64,000 nucleotides of DNA, from assembly GCA_037126765.1 (NCBI GenBank), contig JBBCBC010000021.1, positions 17,873,434 to 17,937,433 on the forward strand. The letters run 5' to 3'. The translations under genes and the position numbers were made by a program. This document shows, in pieces, positions 11,815-25,457 of this stretch (its first letter is position 1; the number at the start of each line of letters is the position of its first letter). The notes below the pieces were generated by a model, which worked only from the letters and a program-made list of their open reading frames with translations, was not told the origin of the DNA and searched no databases. The stretch comes from Stenogyne calaminthoides (lineage: Eukaryota > Streptophyta > Magnoliopsida > Lamiales > Lamiaceae).

Positions 11815-12000
11815 CAACCGCCAGGTTTCGAGCCTTGGCTGGCGAGGCTCCAAGTTCATCCACAAACCACTGGGACACGCGAGCCCCACCACTGTAGCGC
11901 ATAATTTGGGCGAATTTTCGCCCCCCATGTGATTCAAACACGCGACCTCCCGGTATGTTGAGGTCTTGTGTGTTCCGCCTAACCGTTTGGGCTAGGCAAG
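11815..12000 (-). other. tRNA-like segments inside the CACTA end
   Basis: On the - strand 12000-11930 reads like a tRNA: a D-arm/A-box-like TAGCCCAAACGGTTAGGCGG and, about 35 bases later, a T-arm-like GTGTTTGAATCAC. A second T-arm-like phrase (ggtttcgagccttgg, +) lies at about 11824-11838. Neither can be folded into a full cloverleaf. They may be captured tRNA or SINE fragments that became part of the element. Confidence 0.35.
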
Positions 12001-12762
12001 TTGTTCGTTAGGATTGTATTTTTAATTGTATAGGTATAATATTGTGTTTTTACAATTTTTTCTTCTTCTATCATTTATTTTAATTGTTTGTCATGCATAT
12101 ATATATTTTGATTAAGTTAAAATATTTATAATAAAATTGTGAAATAAATAATTTATATTCTTATGCATTATTTATTATTATGTATATATTTATATATATA
12201 CTTTTATTAATTATTTTTATAAAAATATTATTAATAAAATTTTAAATAATTAGTTTTATATTCTTTTTAACTATTTATTATTATGAATACATTTATATAT
12301 ATATATATAAATGTTTATATTAATTATTTTTACTAAAATATTTTCAAATAATCATTTAAATACTCTTTTTCACTAAAGGTAATCCTAATACGTTTGAATT
12401 AAATTATTTTTAAGGAAAAAAATTTAAATAATCATATTTACGTATGTAATATTTACTAACAAATATACATTATTGATCATTATTTTTTAAATATTTTCAA
12501 TAAAATTACAAAATTATTACTTTTATATTAATTTTCAGTATTTAATATATACATGCACCTATAATAAATTTTTTTAAAATAAAATTTTAAAGAATTCTCA
12601 CAAACTAATAGTAGAAATTAATCAACAAATAAACATAAAATACACATGTGGCATTCAAATATTCTAATTAAAACATAACAAAATATGTGGCGTTCAAAAT
12701 TAACATACAACGTAACAAAATTAATATTCAGTCAAATGTTTAATGCGCACACACACAAGTGT
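12001..12762. other. AT-rich non-coding interior of the CACTA
   Basis: Very AT-rich, with tatatata runs (12191-12200 and 12294-12309) and no open frame of note. It lies between the subterminal zone and the 3' end of the second transposase gene. Confidence 0.5.
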
Positions 12763-14697
12763 TTAATTCATCACATGATCATCACCATCACCATCATCAT
12801 CATTGTCATTTGTCGGGGGAAATTGATTAGGAGGAAACAAATTGGGATCAAATGTACCGACACTTCTCAACATTTCAGTGATTCCTTGAGTACTGCCGGA
12901 AGAGTCAACGGAACGGCGTCGAGCACGAGAAGTAGAACCACTGGGACCTACAGGAGCATTAGGACCTACAGGAGCACAAAACTGGGGGAATGGAGGAACA
13001 AAAAGACCAGGATGTGATACGGGATCATAATAACCACCGGTCGGCTGGGGAAGCTGTGTAAAATTACCGGTCTGACTACCCCACTGTTAAGAACCACCAA
13101 TTCCCTGCAACCCCTGCTGGGGAGTAACACCCATCTGTGGAGCACCGGTTCCCTGCAACCCATGCTGAGGACCACCGGTTCCTTGCCACGACGGTTGCTG
13201 GGGAGAAACGGTTGCCTGCCACATCGAGAAAAACTAGCTCATCTGGTTCACTTGGCTTTGCATTTGTGACATCTGGTCTATTTGACTTTGCATTTGTGCT
13301 ATTTGTCTGGCCATTTTCTCTCGTTGCTGCCTCTCCCTCTCGAGTTCGCGCTCCTGTGACAGAAAGCGCTCTTGATCAAACTGGGAGTAGCCGCCGATAG
13401 AGGTGCCCCCAGATGTCCCGCCTGGGCCAGATTGAATGCGCCCCAACTCCGACATTTGGCCCAAACCCCTGTATTTCCCATGGGAGTACAACACCTGCTG
13501 TGTATAGTACTTGCTGGTTTTTTTACTGCGCTCGTACTCGTCTGCATCCTGGGGGAACTCAGAATTGATCTGTGCCTCCACTTCTCGCTGAAATACAAAT
13601 ATTTTGACATTTAAAATTAGATATACTATTAATTAACTAAGTTATATATTGAATACAACGTTACTTCAAGCACTTAACTTCCATCTCAGCATACGTGGAA
13701 GCTTTATTGTGAAAATTATTCACGAGTTCCCATGCCATTGGGAGGCGTCCATTTTTATGGTACTGATAATTTTGTATAGTTTTGTTAATTACTATTAATT
13801 ATTATGATAAAGTAATAAAAATATCGATTTGTGGTGGTGCAAAAACTACTTACAAAGTCATACGCAAAATCAACTGCTCCTTTTGATCCTCCATGATGCG
13901 TAGATTTTCTGGAGGCCCAATTTTTGCGGCACTGATCGCTTTTCGCTATGACTTCCGGTCGGATCCAGTAATCTTTCAATGCCCTCCACACATCATCATC
14001 CCATGGGGGCACCTTTCCCTTCTTACGGTGTATCGTCTTCCAGTTATTGAGAAGATCAACATACCGGATGCTAGCCCTCCGCATAAACAGATCTTTGATC
14101 TGTCTTGTGTCCTCCCGTCTTTGATCCCGGTGACATCCCTCTAATAAAAAAATGAACGTTAAACGTAGATCGGGTTATAAGTAACAATATAATGAGGGAG
14201 CAATTTAAATTAATCAAACGAATGCATGCCTGGAATGTCTTCCACCACCTGTTTTTCCGATTTTCAGAAACCAATGCCCACGTGTACCCGCCCAACTCCA
14301 TGTCTCGGGACATGATGTTCCTGATGATCCTCGAACATTTATTCGAGGGATACAACCTGTAAAATTAAAAGAGTGTTACACACGTATATATTATAGGATA
14401 TATAAATAAAAGATATAGTGGTATAACATACTTCCCATTCCACACTTGTATAGGTAATCAAATCTGTGGTGGATCATGATTTGTGAGTTCCTCTTCGTCA
14501 ATCTCCCGAGACCTAGATGAATCATCATCTCCACCTTCAGTTGATTCATCACGGTGGTCGTCTTCAGTACTCGTCGTCTCGACATCGGGTATCGGTACCC
14601 GATTCTGCTGTTCATCTTCGTTATTTTCACGGGATCCACTGGATCTCCCGAATATACGTATGTTGATTGCCTTTCGTATACCTCTGCCACCGGTCAT
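12763..14697 (-). pseudogene. CACTA second gene, Transposase_24 (Ptta/En/Spm) type, broken
   Basis: The gene is read 14697 to 12763 in about five exons. Exon 1 (14697 to about 14458) encodes an acidic, Ser-rich N-terminus beginning MTGGRGIRKAINIRIFG. The next (to about 14230) encodes RDMELGGYTWALVSENRKNR. The third (about 14145-13860) encodes the Transposase_24 core, with a PPWDDDVWRALKDYW segment and RCRKNWASRK-type residues. Short exon 4 (about 13755-13680) has EMEVKCLK. The last exon (about 13594-12763) begins with a Gln/Glu-rich coiled-coil-like stretch (QERELERERQQREKMARQ) and ends in Gly/Pro/Gln-rich repeats and an acidic tail. In-frame stops near 13236 and 13088 break it. In related elements this protein binds subterminal repeats or assists the TNP2 transposase. 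Exon limits are approximate. Confidence 0.75.
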
Positions 14698-14865
14698 CTA
14701 TAACATTGGTTAAATAAATTAAATATTATAAGATGGATGATTAAAACAAGTACATACATCATCAATACATTAATTAAAACAACTAATTTCACAACATATA
14801 TATCATCTTCATCAATATCAATAATTAAAAACAAGTGTACATAACAAATATATTAATTAGTTTCA

Positions 14866-16142
14866 TCAATTATCTTCTGAATCAGAATTATGATATCTAT
14901 CTTCCTCTTCTTCTTCCTCTTCTTCCTCTTCCTCTTCCTCGTCTCCTTCCACTTCCTCTTCTTCTTCCTCAAGTACTGCACCGTTCAAATCTGAAAAAAA
15001 AAATGACAAGATCTTCATCTATTTGCACATTCATTTTGGGATGATATGTCGTCCTCTTGGAGTAGGGGAAGCTCTGGTGCGGTATTTCTATCGATTTCCA
15101 CTAAGGATCTCGGTTTAGTGGTGCAAACAGCCCACCATTCTCGACCCCGCACAGATTCGGGGTACTTGCAATAATAAACTTGACTGACTTGACTTGCTAG
15201 CATAAATGGATCAAAACGGCCATATCGTTCTCTCGGATTAACGTCCACGAGCTTATAATTGGGATGTATTCTTGTTCCCACTGGCACAGTTGGATCAAAC
15301 CACTCACACTTGAACAAAACTACTTTTCTTTCGGTAAGTCCGGGATATTCCAACACCACTACTTCCTCGAGTATCCCGTAGAAATCATTTTCATTTGAAT
15401 CATAGTTTGTTCCCTTAATACAAACTCCACTGTTCATAGTGGCCTTAGATGCTCCATAAGCTCGTGTGTGAAATTTGAATCCATTAACGTAATATCCAGG
15501 GTACGTGGTGACACTACTAAGAGGACCGCCCGAAAGATCGCATATAGACTCATCCTGAATATGATGTATCCTCACCTATATATTATTGACGAAATACTTA
15601 ATTATTAGAATACTATACTATATATATATATATATTAATTGAAGTACCACTAGTTAGATCACTTACAAGTTGATCAAATCACAATGCAAATTGTTGTTGA
15701 AGAAATTCATCTTTTTCAGCATTCGATAGATTCGGTTGGACTGTATGTAGTTGCTCGAAAAACACACTATAATTGTAAATTTCTATGAGAAATTGCGGTT
15801 GTAAATATCAAATCAAATTAATATAGAATTAATTCACTTACTTAATATACGGTTCCACCTCATTGCAATTTAGTAGCACGTACGTAAGAGCTATTCGCTT
15901 CTCCAAGTCTACAATTGGTCTTCTACCCTTCTTTCCAAGTGTACTACCAGCAGGCAAAAATATCGAGAGTTTACCTCCCACTGATCATGGTTTCCTCGTT
16001 AGCACATGTTCCTCAAAGTAATGGGAACAAAACATTGATGTTTCTTTTGTTAAATAGGCATTTGCAATTGAAGCTTCCACATGTGCCTTGCCCACACTTA
16101 ACTTTAAGTTGTGAAGATACCTAATTCAATTGAATGGGTAAG
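14866..16142 (-). pseudogene. TNP2-like transposase, C-terminal part (end of DUF4218, DUF4216, acidic tail)
   Basis: This is the downstream half of the CACTA TNP2 gene, separated from the N-terminal half (25803-27571) by the copia insertion. From 16130 down it encodes the end of a DUF4218 domain (YLHNLKLSVGKAHVEASI, NAYLTKETSMFCSHYFEEHV), then YVLLNCNEVEPYIK, then an exon with FFEQLHTVQPNLSNAEKDEF in which a Trp codon has become TGA. A long exon (15575-15015) carries DUF4216 (SGGPLSSVTTYPGYYVNGFKF, CEWFDPTVPVGTRIHPNYKL, YYCKYPESVRGREWWAVC). A last exon (about 14989-14866) encodes an almost pure Glu/Asp tail ending DRYHNSDSEDN. A stop and a frameshift lie near 16128, close to the insertion point. 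Confidence 0.8.
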
Positions 16143-16149
16143 TATAAAT

Positions 16150-18210
16150 TGTTGGGGTTATACCTAATAATGTTGAGCCATTCCTTAACCAAGGAAAAAG
16201 ATGTAAATTAATATGAAGTTATTTCAGTGGCCTAAATTAATTAATGGACTGGATAATCTTAAACACGGGAAATAATAATCGGGAGCCATATTAACAGTAA
16301 TATGGGTTAAGATGGATAGTGTAATATTAATTATGTAGTGGGATTACTTAATATTTATGAGCTTGAATAATATTGTGGCTCAATATTGAAAATTCAAAGT
16401 CCATTGGAAGGTCCAATCTTAATTCTCCTAAAGGCCCCCAAATAGCCCAAACATAAAGTCCAATAACTGAAAAAGGTGTTTAAAATAAAATAAATTATTG
16501 TTGCCTAATTTTTCAATTTTTCGAAAATTATGAATAAAAGAGGGAGAAAGATTTTCTTTGAATTTTGTTATGGAATGAGGATAAGCATTTTTGGAATACA
16601 AGATTATCTCATTAAATTCAAGAAATCTCCCACTTGGCTATTCATAATGGAATTTTTGAAAATTCCATAACATAAGGAGGGGAAGATTTTATTTGGGAGA
16701 TATATTGGGAAATAGAGTATATTGTATATATTCAAGATTGTTTCTTGGAGAAGAAGCAAGGAAATTTCCCAATCTCCCCTAAAACCCTAGAAATATAGTG
16801 ACCAAGAAATTGCACTAGTGCATCATTATGCACTAAACATGACCTACAGGAGGATAAATTATTCAGCAGTGAATATAGAAGAATTAGACCTCAGTGGTTC
16901 ATTATTTCTTAATCTCCGTCCCTTAAATATGATTGTGTGCAATCAATATCCATTGCTTTGACTTATGATGGGAAGAGGATCATTGAGATTCAATACCTTG
17001 TATCTTGGGCAATGATATTAGTTACACGACGATTGCTAAGATTTAATACGGTGAAACGTGTGCAAGTACGTCTTGTTTGATTTGTCCCCTTGGGAGGCTC
17101 ATAAGTTTTATCATACCAAATCTTGCAAATGGAATTAATTTCCGGTATGGATAATAATGTTGAGCCGTTCTTTAACCAAGGAAAAAGATGTTAATTAATA
17201 TGAAGCTATTTCAGTGGCCTAAATTAATTAATGGACTGGATAATCTTAAACATGGGAAATAATAATCGGGAGCCATATTAACAGTAATATGGGTTAAGAT
17301 GGATAGTACAATATTAATTATGTAGTGGGATTAATTAATATTTATGGGCTTGAATAATATTGTGGCTCAATATTGAAAATTCAAAGTCCATTGGAATGTC
17401 CAATCTTAATTCTCCTAAAGGCCCCCCAAGTAGCCCAAACATAAAGTCCAATAACTGAAAAAGATGTTTAAAATAAAATAAATTATTGTTGCCTAATTTT
17501 TTAATTTTTTGAAAATTATGAATAAAAGAGGGAGACTTTCTTTGAATTTTGTTATGGAATGAGGATAAGTATTTTTGGAATCAAGATTTTCTCATTAAAT
17601 TCAAGAAATCTCCCACTTGGCTATTCATAATGGAATTTTCGAAAATTCCATAACATAAGGAGGGGAAGATTTTATTTGGGAGATATATTGGGAAATAGAA
17701 TATATTGGATATATTCAAGATTGTTTCTTGGAGAAGAAGCAAGGAAATTTCTCAATCTCCCCTAAAACCCTAGAAATTTCACCCCCCCCCCTTAGTATTA
17801 TAAATAGGGGATGAATTTTTCATCCCCAATGCAATTCCATGTGTTGGAAAAATTAGAAATCCACAAAGGTGGTGCAACATAATTTTATTTTTTCCTTTTG
17901 TTAATTGTTCGCGAGTGTCCTACCACCGGATTGTCGAGCAAGGACTTGGGAATACTTGGGAAGGCTTTTTGGTGTGTTCGTGGGAACGGGATCCATCTTC
18001 TCAACGGTTGTCACTCCAAGAGGTTAGTTCACGTAAACTCCTAGCTATTCCGCATGCGTAGGATTTATGTGACAAACTTGTATGCATGATTTGTTGTTGA
18101 ATTATTATTTGAATTAATATAACATTAATTCATGCTAATAATAATTGTTATAATTAAATTTGTATTTAAATATTCATCCCGAATATATCCGGGAAATTAA
18201 TTCCCCAACA
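16150..18210 (+). repeat. Copia 5' LTR with internal duplication, 2061 bp
   Basis: Starts TGTTGGGGTTATAC, ends TTCCCCAACA. Compared with the 3' LTR it lacks the roughly 285 bp that should follow the first 14 bases. In their place it has a second copy of a block of about 630 bp (16164-16797), which recurs in its proper position at 17147-17780. The junction near 16797 jumps from ccctagaaat back to the accaagaaattgcactag segment. A TATA-like tattataaatagg lies at about 17798-17810 after a C run. Confidence 0.88.
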
Positions 18211-19699
18211 ACTGGTATCAGAGCCACGGTTTCGGGCTATGAATTTTAAATTGTAATTTAATTCGTTATTCATTGAATTTGGAATTGGATAGTAGAATTG
18301 CTAGATCTTTTTTGCAGGTATCCAATAGTCATGGTATTTGATGAATGTTTATTTATGCATGCATATAAATTGTGTTTTTTTTTAATTTGACTCGTTCGAA
18401 TTCGTTTAGCCTCGTGAGAAAATCCACGAGTAGATTATAATTTGTTTGATTCGTTCAATGTAATAGACTAGTCTAGATCTAGGTTTATTTATTTTTGTAA
18501 ATAAATTGTAACCGGATCGAAAATGGAGGCGGAGACGAATAATTAAAGGATGGATCCTAATCAGGCCAGCGGCGGCGCGTCGTCATGAAAACATGCCAAG
18601 GAGGCACCTTGGCGTGATGCGTCACGTCACATACCTTGACGCATGGGCGTGGGGCGAGGTCGAGGCCGTGAGCGAATCAATCCGACGACACGCCTTGGCG
18701 TCCGAATCGAGATCGCGAAGGCGAAGGTACGATCTGTAGCGTAAAACTTCTGATGGGTTGTGAACCTGGCGAGGGACTCGACTTGGGTGGGCGTAGCGTT
18801 AGTCTGCAGTCTGAAGGCTATTTAGGCGATGTCTTGGCTGGGCATTTATCTTGTGGCGCCGGCGCCGACGATACGGAGGAGTGCAAAGGCGACACTCCGA
18901 CCAGCAATTTGATCGATGGCGTGGATGCGTGGCAATTTTTTTTCGAGGCGGTCGAGTGGGAGCTTCTCGAGATAAACGATGAAGGTAATAAGGACGATTT
19001 CTCAAGATCAAGACATGACAAAATTAACCGTGACAATTGGATATATGTGTCCAATATGTTTAATTTTTGTTTTGATATTTGCTTTATTTTTCGTGTGTAT
19101 TTAATTTTGTTTTTGAATATGCGATGCATGAGAAATTATTTTGGAAAAATCTCACTTTCGAAAATTACTAAGTATGTTTTAAATAATTAATTAACAAGTT
19201 TATTTTGGATAATAAAATTGAATTAATTTTGACCTCCATATTTATTTGTGAATTCTTTTGGAGAAATTCCCCCCACGGGACGACCAAAAGATAGTTTTCA
19301 CATGAATAAATTCCAAACGGATGATTGTGGATTATTATTAGCGACGATGACCCTCCCCACGAGGCTCGTTCAAAGCAAAATAATAATTATGTATTTAATC
19401 ATGGTTATTGCTTAGGTATAAAATTGATATGCATATACTTCCCCGAAGTCCCTGTCAATTTTATATTGGTCAAGTGGGAGCCAACTATTAATCTGTATAT
19501 TAAAGGTTTGTAATTGTTTCTTGTTTGTAACCTGCTTGAATGTGTTTAAATAATGACCCACCCCACATAGCTTATTTAAACTGTTTTGAGATGTTGGCTG
19601 ATGCATGTTCATATTTTTTTGAGATTTTAATATGAAACACGTGATCGAATTTTGTGATAATTTTGTGCTTATGCAAATCGTTATTTATTTCAGTTCAGC
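18211..19699 (+). other. Copia PBS and long untranslated leader
   Basis: TGGTATCAGAGC at 18213-18224 is complementary to the 3' end of initiator tRNA-Met and is the first-strand primer site. The leader of about 1.5 kb has a GC-rich island (18535-18975) with a hairpin GCCAAGG/CCTTGGC near 18595-18615, possibly an RNA packaging or dimerisation structure. The open frame at 18753-19190 shows no domain and is probably not expressed. Confidence 0.7.
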
Positions 19700-22600
19700 A
19701 TGTCGCAACCTTTTAATCCACTGTTATATACACTCAATGAACACCAACTTTCTGGTAAAAACTATGAGATTTTGAAACGAAACATGAAAATTGTCTTCAC
19801 TGCACAACAAAGACATTATTGGGTTCTTAGCGTACCAAAGCCTAACAAGCCGAATAAAGGATCAACAAGTGCGGAGAGACTTCAGATTGATGACTGGGAG
19901 CGTTCAAATGAGCTTATGAAGTGTATAATCTTGACTTCTTTGTCTGATGATTTGAGATACATTCATAAAAGAATTGAATCTGCTGCGGAAATCATGGAAA
20001 GTCTTGAAGAAATGTTTCAACAGAGAATCGCATGATCAGTCAGCTAAGAAACAATGACATGGCTAGGCTAAAGATGACAGAGGGAACACCCGTAAGGGAT
20101 CATGTTCTCAAAGTCAAATGCTATTTTGACAAACTTGATTATCTTGGCGCTAAGTATTGTGATGGATCTAAAATTGATGTCCTCCTCCTAACTCTCCCAA
20201 AATCTTTTGATGAGTTCTACTTTAGTTTTTTTGATGAGCGATCGCATATTCACTATGAATACTCTGCAAGAGGTTTTAGAGACAGTAGAGAAGCATTTGG
20301 GAAAGGAGGATGAGGCATTGGTGACTAAAAGTTTCCTCTCAAAATCTAGGTCAATGGTGGACAAGATTGATGAGGAGAAAAGCTGTCAAGACCAATGCAA
20401 TTCCATCATCAAGAAAAGTGAGATAAAAATAGTCAAGTGTTTGGGTGTCAAGAAGGTCCCCAAAGGAAAGTGTTTTAACTGCGGTGAAAAAGGACATTGG
20501 AGGTCAGCCTGTTCCAAACCCATGAGGAATGGAAAGAAAGTTAATTCTCGTGCACTAGTTGTTGAAACTTGTTTGGCGGCGTATGCTTCCCATTCATGGG
20601 TAGTGGATACGGGATTCACTAATCATGTTTGTTTCACTTTACAGGGGTTCAAGCGGACCCGACAATTAAGTGGAAGTGAGATCCTCATCACACTGGGCGA
20701 TGCTACGAGAGTGGCAGCTGAAGCAGTGGGAGAAGTGCAGTTGTCTTTTAAAGACAAAGTTTTAATATTGAGAAATGTTCTTTACGTTCCTAGTTTTAGA
20801 AAGAATTTAATTTCAGTTTCTAAACTTTTTCTTGATGGATATTCGGTTACTTTTAATAAAGTTGTTACCATTACTCTAAATAATGAGTTTATCTGTCATG
20901 GAATGTTGTCGAATAATCTCTACACAATTAACTGTGCACACCACTCATGAAATGCATCCTATAACACATCGACTATTTCGGCTAAAAGAAAACGTTCATC
21001 AGACGTGAACGAAACACTTCTACGGCATCTAAGACTAGGTCATATTAATCCAAAGAGGATCCAAAGGTTGGTCCAAGATGGTTCGTTGGAGTCTCTCCTG
21101 GTTGAACCATTTCCAACCTGCGAATCATGTTTGGAGGGTAAAATGACCAAGAGGGCATTTGGAGCCAAGGGGAATAGAGCCAAAGAAGTGTTAGAAATCG
21201 TTCACACCGATGTATGTGGTCCAATGTCAATCAAAGCAAGAGGAGACTATGAGTATTTCGTTACTTTCATCAATGATTACCCAAGATACGGATATATTTA
21301 CCTTATGAAGCATAAATCTGAGACCTTTGAAAAATTCAAAGAATTTAAGGCTCAAGCAGAGAATCACAGGGAAAAATGTATCAAGTCTCTACGATCTGAT
21401 CGTGGAGGCGAATACCTCAGCGATGAATTCTTGAACTACTTATCGGATGAAGGGATTGTATCCCAGTTAACTGCACCCGGAACCCCTCAACAAAATGGGG
21501 TTGCAGAACGAAGAAACAGGACTCTTTTAGAAATGGTCAGGTCAATGATGATTTATGCGGATCTACCCAAATCGTTTTGGGGTCACGCCTTGGAAACAAT
21601 GGCTTACATTCTAAACTTGGTGCCATTCAAATCGGTTCCCAAAACCCCTAAAGAATTGTGGACCGGGCGCAAGCCCAGTATAGGACACATGAGAATCTGG
21701 GGGTGTCCGGCATACGTGTTGGATAAGGAAGCCGGTAAATTGGATCCAAGATCAGAATTAAGGTTGTTTATAGGATACCCCGAGGGAACAAAAGGGTGCA
21801 TGTTCTATGGTCCCGAAGATCAAAAGGTGGTAATCAGTACACACTTTAGATTTTTGGAAGAAGACTATATGAACGACAAGAAGCCCAGAAGTGAGATTAC
21901 CTTGAATTAGCTAAAGGGGCTTACCTCAATGCCAATTGTACAAGTCGATATACCAAACGACACACTTACACAACCGGAACCTCGTAGCAGTGGGAGGGTT
22001 ATTCGACAGTCCGAGAGATTCATGGGGATAGGAGAGTCTTCATACTTGATCCCTGGCGAAAATGAATCAGACCCATGGACTTACAAAGAGGAAATCCATG
22101 ATAAGGATGTGGATTCTTAGCGAACGGCAATGAAAGTTGAAATGGGTTCAATGGATCAAAACAAGGTGTGGGAGCTAGTCGAACCACTTAATGGGGTCAA
22201 ACCCATTGGATGCAAGTGGGTATACAAGAGGAAAAGAGGATCGGATGGAAAGGTAGAAACCTTCAAAGCTAGACTTGTGGCAAAATGTTACACTCAGAAA
22301 GAAGGGATCGACTATGAGGAAACCTTCTCGCCTGTAGCCATGCTAAAGTCCATCCGCATTCTCTTGTCGATAGCTGCGCATCTCGATTTCGAGATCTGGC
22401 AAATGGATGTCAAGACAGTTTTCCTCAATGGAAGTCTTGAAGAAGAAATCTATATGCAACAACCCGAAGGCTTCATTGAAAAAGGCCAAGAACATCTTGT
22501 TTGCAAGCTCAAAAAGTCCATCTACGGACTGAAGCAAGCATCGCGTGCTTGGAACCAATGTTTTGATCAAGTTATAAAGTCTTACGGGTTCGATCAAAAC

Positions 22601-23647
22601 GAGTTCGAAAGTTATGTGTATAAAAAGTGTGTTGGAACTGCATTGGTATTCTTAGTACTATACGTAGACGATATTCTGCTCATCGGAGACGATGTAAAGA
22701 TTTTGTCAGACGTAAGGGCATGGCTGTCAAAACAGTTTGATATGAAGGACTTAGGGGCAGCCGGTCACATCCTTGGGATCAAGATCACTCGAGATCGCAA
22801 GAAAATTATGATAGGCTTTTCGCAAGCCTCATACATAGATACTGTCTTGAAGCGATTCAGCATTCAAGATTCCAAGAAAGGCTTCGTACCTTTCATACAT
22901 GGAATCCATCTATCCAAAGAAATGTGCCCTAAGACGCAAAGGGAGATAGATAACATGAAAGACATTCCTTATGCTTCGGCTGTTGGAAGCCTCATGTATG
23001 CTATGTTGTGCACGAGGCCAGATATCTGCTTTGCAGTTGGCATGGTAGCAAGATATCAGAGTAATCCAGGGAAAGAACATTGGGCTGCAGTTAAAAACAT
23101 TCTGAAGTATCTGAAAAGAACTCGCGATAGAATATTGATTTATCAGTCAGACAGTCTGATTCCCATCGGATACACGGACTCGGATTTCCAATCAGACTTA
23201 GATTTCAGAAAATCTACTTCGGGTAGTGTGTTTTGCATGGGGGGAGGAGCCATGACATGGAGAAGCGTTAAGCAGAAATGCATCGCAGACTCTACAATGG
23301 AAGCCGAATACATTGCTGCTTGCGAGGCAGCGAAGGAAGCGGTCTGGCTCAAAAACTTCCTAGTGGACTTGGACGTAGTTCCGAATTTGCCCAGCACCAT
23401 CACGGTCTACTGTGACAATGCCGGAGCAGTTGCAAATTCAAGGGAACCGAGAGCCCACAAGGCCAGCAAACACATTGAAAGGAAATACCATCTTATACGA
23501 GAAATAGTTAAGAGAGGAGATATAGAGGTTGCAAAAATTACGTCAGAAGACAACCTAGCAGATCCATTCACAAAGGGTCTGCCTCAGAATACATTCCAGA
23601 GACATGTGGAAGGAATGGGTGTCAAGACCGTTGTCAATCTGCTTTGA
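19700..23647 (+). pseudogene. Copia gag-pol polyprotein, broken
   Basis: One reading frame, interrupted by a local frame shift near 20033-20300 and by stops near 20948, 21908 and 22118. Domains in order: Gag from 19700 (starts MSQPFNPLLYTLNEHQLSG); a CCHC zinc knuckle CFNCGEKGHWRSAC (about 20470); protease with WVVDTGFTNHVC (about 20599), where the usual DSG active site reads DTG; GAG-pre-integrase HLRLGHINPKRIQRL (21025); integrase core with HTDVCGP, a DD35E-type arrangement and GTPQQNGVAERRNRTL; reverse transcriptase with YVDDILL (about 22660); and RNase H with a DNAGAV region and the ending ADPFTKGLPQ. It would supply particle, protease, integrase and RT functions, but is disabled. I leave the lineage within copia open. 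Confidence 0.9.
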
Positions 23648-23734
23648 GTATAAGTGGGAGATATTATTAGGTTCATGTAGGTGTAATGTAGATTCTACAC
23701 GAGACATGTTGTAGTATACTTAAAAGCAGACTTT

Positions 23735-23751
23735 GAGTATAAGTGGGAAAC
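23735..23751 (+). other. Copia polypurine tract
   Basis: gagtataagtgggaaac directly precedes the 3' LTR and would prime plus-strand DNA synthesis. A near-copy, gagtataagtgggaga, occurs about 90 bp earlier (23646-23661), so the tract has been duplicated with the intervening sequence. Confidence 0.7.
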
Positions 23752-25457
23752 TGTTGGGGTTATACTGGAAAGTATGCTTATACTTTGAATAACCACACTG
23801 AATTTCTGTCTTATTTACTGAAATAAATTATTTATCACTGATGCTTTAAATATCATCGAATGTTACATATATTTACTGCATAACTGTTCAATAAATAGTA
23901 CGTGTTACATTGTAGTTAATTTAGTGATACCAGATCACAGAAGATTAAATTAACAGTCCCCTGTAACTAAAAGTACACATTCATGACCTAGATGGAAATG
24001 AACAAACCATCGCGAAAGGTTGAAGTGTAAGACTCAGATTGACTTATCTTGACCAAGAGATTGCACTAGTGCATCATGAGGCACTGAACATGACCTACAG
24101 GAGGATAAATTCTTCAGCAGTGAATATAGAAGAATTAGACCTCAGTGGTTCATTATTTCTTAATCTCCGTCCCTTAAATTTGATCGTGTGCAATCAATAG
24201 CCATTGCTTTGACTTATGATGGGAAGAGGATCATTGAGATTCAATACCTTGTGTCTTGGGCAATGATATTAGTTACACGACGATTGCTAAGATTTAATAC
24301 AGTGAAACGTGTGCAAGTACGTCTTGTTTGATTTGTCCCCTTGGGAGGCTCATTAGTTTTATCATACCAAATCTTGCAAATGGAATTAATTTCCGGTATG
24401 GATAATAATATTGAGCCGTTCTTTAACCAAGGAAAAAGATGTTAATTAATATGAAGCTATTTCAGTGGCCTAAATTAATTAATGGACTGGATAATCTTAA
24501 ACATGGGAAATAATAATCGGGAGCCATATTAATAGTAATATGAGTTAAGATGGATAGTGCAACATTAATTATGTAGTGGGATTAATTAATATTTATTGGC
24601 TTGAATAATATTGTGGCTCAATATTGAAAATTCAAAGTCCATTGGAAGGTCCAATCTTAATTCTCCTAAAGGCCCCCCAAGTAGCCCAAACATAAAGTCC
24701 AATAACTGAAAAGGTGTTTAAAATAAAATAAATTATTGTTGCCTAATTTTTCAATTTTTTGAAAATTATGAATAAAAGAGGGAGACTTTCTTTGAATTTT
24801 GTTATGGAATGAGGATAAGTATTTTTGGAAGATTATCTCATTAAATTCAAGAAATCTCCCACTTGGCTATTCATAATGGAATTTTCGAAAATTCCATAAC
24901 ATAAGGAGGGGAAGATTTTATTTGGGAGATATATTGGGAAATAGAATATATTGGATATATTCAAGATTGTTTCTTGGAGAAGAAGCAAGGAAATTTCCCA
25001 ATCTCCCCTAAAACCCTAGAAATTTCACCCCCCCCCCCTTAGTATTATAAATAGGGGATGAATTTTTCATCCCCAATGCAATTCCATGTGTTGGAAAAAA
25101 TAGAAATCCACAAAGGTGGTGCAACATAATTTTATTTTTTCCTTTTGTTAATTGTTCGCGAGTGTCCTACCACCGGATTGTCGAGCAAGGACTTGAGAAT
25201 ACTTGGGAAGGCTTTTTGGTGTGTTCGTGTGAACGGGATCCATCTTCTCAACGGTTGTCACTCGAAGAGGTTAGTTCATGTAAACTCCTAGCTATTCCGC
25301 ATGCTTAGGATTTATGTGACGAACTTGTATGCATGATTTGTTATTGAATTATTATTTGAATTACTATAGGATTAATTCATGCTAGTAATAATTGTTAGAA
25401 TTAAATTTGTATTTAAATATTCATCCCGAATAGATCCGGGCAATTAATTCCCCAACA
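23752..25457 (+). repeat. Copia 3' LTR, 1706 bp
   Basis: Begins TGTTGGGGTTATACTGG and ends TTCCCCAACA. It carries the apparently ancestral order, including the segment of about 285 bp (23766-24050) missing from the 5' LTR. It has the same C-run plus tattataaatagg promoter-like motif (near 25027-25050). Confidence 0.9.

Noticed and set aside
11387..11932. Open frames on both strands with no stops
   Set aside because: They lie in the CACTA subterminal zone; repeated gcgaggg/ccctcg units create open frames without coding selection.
18753..19190. 145-codon open frame in the copia leader
   Set aside because: No recognisable domain; lies between PBS and gag, where a structured untranslated leader is expected.
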